Origin: Dehalococcoidia bacterium
GTDB taxonomy: Bacteria > Chloroflexota > Dehalococcoidia > UBA2979
Reading direction: 5' to 3'
Length of the DNA stretch: 64,000 nt
Assembly (NCBI GenBank): GCA_009379925.1
Contig: WHSU01000011.1
Coordinates: 1-64,000 of the forward strand
This document shows, piece after piece, positions 60,917 to 64,000 of the stretch (positions are counted from its first letter, which is position 1; each line of letters begins with the position of its first letter). Made by a program: the position numbers and the translations under genes. Under the pieces are notes generated by a model. The model was given only the letters and a program-made list of their open reading frames with translations. It ran no database searches and had not been told where the DNA came from.

Positions 60917-63208
60917 ATGTCGGGAGCGCTCGAGGGCATCCGTGTCATCGATTTCGGGCAATACATCGCCGGACCGCTTACCGGACAGCTGCTCGCGGAC
61001 CAGGGCGCCGACGTAGTGCGGGTCGACCCGCCGACCGGCCCGCGCTGGGACCACCCCGCGACGGCGATCTTCAACCGCGGCAAGCGGTCGATCGCGCTCG
61101 ACCTGCGTACGGAGGCGGACCGCGACACCGCGAGCCGGCTGATCACCGGGGCCGACGTGGTCATCGAGAACTTCCGGCCCGGCGTGATGGACCGTCACGG
61201 CCTGGGCGCGCAGGCGATGGCTGAGGCCAACCCGCGGCTCATTTATTGCTCCCTGCCGGGCTTCGCGTCGGACGACCCACGGGCGCAGACGCGCGCGTGG
61301 GAAGGCGTGGTGGGGGCCGCCTCGGGCATGTACCGCCGCGACCGGACGGGCAGCGTGGCGGGCCGCCCGATCTACACCGCGCTGCCGATTCCGTCCTCCT
61401 ACGCCGCGATCCAGGCCGCTGTGGCCATCGCGATCGCCCTCGGCGCCCGCGAGCGTGACGGCGCCGGGCAGCGCATCGAGGTCCCGCTCTTCGACGCGAT
61501 GTTCGGGGCGATCGGCTACAACGGCCTGCGCGTGCACGCCTCGGAGCTGCCGCCGATGGGCGCCGGGGTGACCCTGACGACCCAGTTCGAGTGCGCCGAC
61601 GGGCGTTGGGTGATGTTCCACACCGGAAACTCGCGCACCGCGGAGGTCCTGGAGGCTGCCGGCGTCGGCGCCTGGATGACCGAGGGCCTGCTCGACCGGG
61701 AGCGACTGGCCCGCGAGCCGGAGCTGGCGCAGGAAGCCATGCGGCGAGAACGCGACCTCTTCAAGACCCGCACGGCCGAGGAGTGGGAGGCGCTGGTCAA
61801 CGAAGCCGGCGGAGAATGCGGCGTCTGCCGCCCCAGTGCGGAGTGGGTGGACCACCCTCACGCGCGCGGCTCGGAAACCATCGTCGAGGTCCATGACCCC
61901 ACATACGGGCCCATGCGTCAGCCGGGCATCCCCGCGCGCATGTCGCTCACGCCGGGCGCCGTCAGCGGGCCGGCCCCACGCCTGGACGCCGACCGGCAGG
62001 GGGTCCTCGACAGCCTCGCCACCGGCGACAACAGCGCCGCGTCCGGCGCGGCGCCGGGCCTCGAGGAGATGCGTGCCGCCCTGGACGGCGTGCGCGTGCT
62101 TGACCTCTGCATCGTGCTCGCGGGGCCGACCTGTGGCCGCACGCTGGCGGAGTACGGCGCGGACGTCATCAAGATCGAGGCACCGGGCCGCCCTCCAGCC
62201 GCCGCGTTCCACGGCGACGTGAACCGCGCTAAGCGCAGCATCGTCCTGGACCTGAAGTCCCCCGAGGGCCTGGATGTCTTCTGGAAACTGGTCGACTCCG
62301 CGGACGTGGTCGCGCAGAACTTTCGGAAGGGTGTCGCGGAGCGGCTGGGCATTGGCTACGAGCAGGTACGCGCCCGCAAGCCGGACATCGTCTACGCCTC
62401 GCTCAACACGTATGGCCACGTGGGGCCCTTCGCGGGCCGCGCGGGCCACGAGCAGATCGCGCAGGCCGCCACGGGCATGCAGGCGCGCTTCGGAGGAGAC
62501 GCGCAGCCGCAGCTACAGCGCTACGCCGTGAACGACTACGGCACGGGCTACCTCGGCGCCTACGGCGTCGCGCTGGCGCTGCTGCACAAGCAGCGGACGG
62601 GCCAGGGGCAGCACGTCGATGCGGCGCTGGCGTACACGGCGACGACCCTGCAGTCGGTCTTCATGAACGACTTCGAGGGCAAGCGCTGGGACGAGCCGCG
62701 CGGCCAGGACGCTATCGGCAGCGGCCCGCTGCACCGGGCCTACGAGGCCGCGGACGGCTGGTTATTCCTCGGCGCGCGGGAGTCCGACCTCGCCGCGCTC
62801 GCCGGCGTCGAGGGGCTCACGAGCGTCGAGACGCTCGTCGGTGAGGCGCTCGAGGCGGCACTCGAACAGCGCTTTGCGCGGGCCGACATCGCGACGTGGG
62901 TGAGCAGGCTGAACGCGGCCGGGATCGGGGCGCACCGCGTCGTCAACGGGGTGCGCGAACTGATGGACGACCCGTGGGTGATCGACCACGGCCTCAGCAT
63001 CACCCGAGAGCACCATGGCCTCGGCATCGTCACCACCACTGGCCCGGCGCCCCGGCTCTCGCGCACCCCCGTCCGCAAGGGTGTGCCGGCGCCCCCGCTC
63101 GGCAGTGACGCGCGGGCGATCCTCGCGGAGGTCGGGCTGAACGGGGAGGTCGAGGCGCTGGTCGCCTCGGGGGTCGTCGTGGAGCAGGCAGCCACCCGCA
63201 CGGCGTAG
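60917..63208 (+). CDS. Fused double-domain CoA-transferase family III (CaiB/BaiF) protein
   Basis: A 763-residue fusion of two class III CoA-transferase domains (about 1-370 and 390-763). Each begins with the family's strand (GIRVIDFGQYIAGPLTGQLLADQGADV and GVRVLDLCIVLAGPTCGRTLAEYGADV) and has the NRGKRSIALDL / NRAKRSIVLDL segment. The Asp that forms the acyl-anhydride is visible in domain 2 (YAVNDYGTGYLGAYG) but replaced in domain 1 (TALPIPSSYAAIQAA), so one active site per chain is likely. Substrate unknown; the following crotonase suggests an acyl-CoA degradation pathway. ATG after GAGGGGGG. Confidence 0.88.
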   Translation: MSGALEGIRVIDFGQYIAGPLTGQLLADQGADVVRVDPPTGPRWDHPATAIFNRGKRSIALDLRTEADRDTASRLITGADVVIENFRPGVMDRHGLGAQAMAEANPRLIYCSLPGFASDDPRAQTRAWEGVVGAASGMYRRDRTGSVAGRPIYTALPIPSSYAAIQAAVAIAIALGARERDGAGQRIEVPLFDAMFGAIGYNGLRVHASELPPMGAGVTLTTQFECADGRWVMFHTGNSRTAEVLEAAGVGAWMTEGLLDRERLAREPELAQEAMRRERDLFKTRTAEEWEALVNEAGGECGVCRPSAEWVDHPHARGSETIVEVHDPTYGPMRQPGIPARMSLTPGAVSGPAPRLDADRQGVLDSLATGDNSAASGAAPGLEEMRAALDGVRVLDLCIVLAGPTCGRTLAEYGADVIKIEAPGRPPAAAFHGDVNRAKRSIVLDLKSPEGLDVFWKLVDSADVVAQNFRKGVAERLGIGYEQVRARKPDIVYASLNTYGHVGPFAGRAGHEQIAQAATGMQARFGGDAQPQLQRYAVNDYGTGYLGAYGVALALLHKQRTGQGQHVDAALAYTATTLQSVFMNDFEGKRWDEPRGQDAIGSGPLHRAYEAADGWLFLGARESDLAALAGVEGLTSVETLVGEALEAALEQRFARADIATWVSRLNAAGIGAHRVVNGVRELMDDPWVIDHGLSITREHHGLGIVTTTGPAPRLSRTPVRKGVPAPPLGSDARAILAEVGLNGEVEALVASGVVVEQAATRTA

Positions 63209-63220
63209 GAAGGGACCACG

Positions 63221-64000
63221 ATGCGCGATGTCGAGGGACTGAGCTTCACCCGCGAGGGCGCGGTCGCGACGGCCACGCTGAACCGGCCGGAGCGGCTAAA
63301 CGCGATCACCTGGGACATGATCGAGGGGATCAAGGACTTCGCCATCGAGTGCGGGCGCGACGACGACATCCGGGTCGTGGTCATCACCGGCGCGGGGCCG
63401 CGCGTTTTCGTCGGGTGACGACATCGTCAATGGGATGGGGGAGCGGCCGGCAGCGTACGGGCAGCCGGCGGCGATCAGCGTCAGCCCGGGGCCACACCAT
63501 GCGATGGTGAAGGCGCTCATGACCCTCCCGAAACCGGTGGTCGCGGCGATCAACGGCCGCTGTCATGGCGCCGGCTGGGTCACCGCTTTGGCGTGCGACT
63601 TCCGAGTCGCCCGCGCCGACGTACTGATCGGTGACATCCGCTCCGGCAAGGCGATCTTCGCCGGACAGACCGTGCCGCTCGTGCTACCTCGGCTGATCGG
63701 TCAGGCGAGGGCCATGGACCTGCTGGTCACGGGCCGCGTGCTCGATGCCGCAGAGGCGGAGCGCTACGGCATCCTCGCCCGCGTGTGGCCGGAAGACACA
63801 TACGAGCAGGACCTGGCCGCCTTCATCGACGAACTGGCGAACGGCCCGACCAAGACGTACGCGGCGTGGAAGCTGACGGTGAACCGCTCCGTCTTGCAGG
63901 AACTGGACGGCTACACCGACTACGAGCAGCGCATCGCTGCCCTTGTACGGCAGACCGATGATGCGAAGGAGGGCGTCGCGTCGTTCCGCGAGAAGCGGGA
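63221..64000 (+). pseudogene. Enoyl-CoA hydratase/isomerase (crotonase) with a one-base frameshift, truncated by window edge
   Basis: Starts 12 bases after the CoA-transferase stop with MRDVEGLSFTREGAVATATLNRPERLNAI, the crotonase N-terminus. At 63394-63397 a GGGG run shifts the frame; the short ORF ends at a TGA (63416-63418). Removing one G restores TGAGRAFSSGDDIVNGMG and an uninterrupted crotonase to the window edge, with PKPVVAAINGRCHGAGW as the second oxyanion segment and GLITARVWPE-like C-terminal parts. Either a genuine frameshift or a base-count error in a homopolymer. Confidence 0.8.

Noticed and set aside
60800-62449. N-terminal two-thirds of the 900-residue minus ORF
   Set aside because: Shadow of the CoA-transferase; only the metallo-hydrolase part has motifs.

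Overview
High-GC (roughly two-thirds G+C) bacterial chromosome segment carrying about 50 protein-coding genes; I found no rRNA, tRNA, CRISPR array or insertion sequence. The gene mix (small CxxC..CxxC protein, fused class III CoA-transferase, secreted beta-helix proteins with Ig-like repeats and Thr-Pro linkers, frequent GTG starts, a cluster without an obvious outer-membrane Wza) suggests a member of the Chloroflexota. That placement is inference from gene style, not from a marker gene; the mutL fragment at the left edge would be the best one to test.

Layout. 1-7.7 kb is housekeeping and accessory: the 3' end of mutL, an acyl-CoA synthetase alpha-type protein with a pterin-binding partner, a class V aminotransferase, a RHH/PIN toxin-antitoxin pair coupled to a trans-aconitate-type methyltransferase, and a YibE/F membrane protein. 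7.8-43.7 kb is one large polysaccharide locus: glycosyltransferases, asparagine synthase, an ABC exporter, an O-antigen-ligase-type polymerase, a polyprenyl-phosphate sugar transferase, a tyrosine-kinase-type chain-length regulator, nucleotide-sugar enzymes (UDP-sugar dehydrogenase, ArnA-like decarboxylase, GDP-mannose 3,5-epimerase, PGI/PMI), three sulfotransferases, and three related secreted beta-helix proteins. APS kinase and both sulfate adenylyltransferase subunits (cysC, cysD, cysN) lie in the same run as the chain-length kinase. At 43.7-46.9 kb a separate minus-strand operon encodes an SLC13-type anion permease, a CysQ-type PAP phosphatase and a Nudix hydrolase.

Taken together, sulfate uptake (SLC13), activation to APS and PAPS (CysD/CysN, CysC), transfer (three sulfotransferases) and PAP disposal (CysQ) sit next to glycan assembly genes, and no sulfate-reduction gene (CysH/CysI) is present. 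I read this as a self-contained sulfated-exopolysaccharide system, plausibly containing L-galactose and uronic acid or pentose residues. The large beta-helix gene at 18.4-21.2 kb is preceded by a well-matching cyclic-di-GMP-I (GEMM) riboswitch abutting its ribosome binding site, linking the locus to the biofilm second messenger.

46.9-64 kb returns to general metabolism: a bifunctional proline catabolism enzyme (PutA type), CCA-adding enzyme, two dipeptide-type ABC permeases, a zinc-ribbon PQQ-like propeller protein, a YbhN-type membrane protein, a PAP2 enzyme, a metallo-beta-lactamase-fold hydrolase, a fused CaiB/BaiF protein, and an enoyl-CoA hydratase broken by a one-base frameshift at the right edge. 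One glycosyltransferase in the sugar locus is also a pseudogene (in-frame TGA plus a 3' frameshift).
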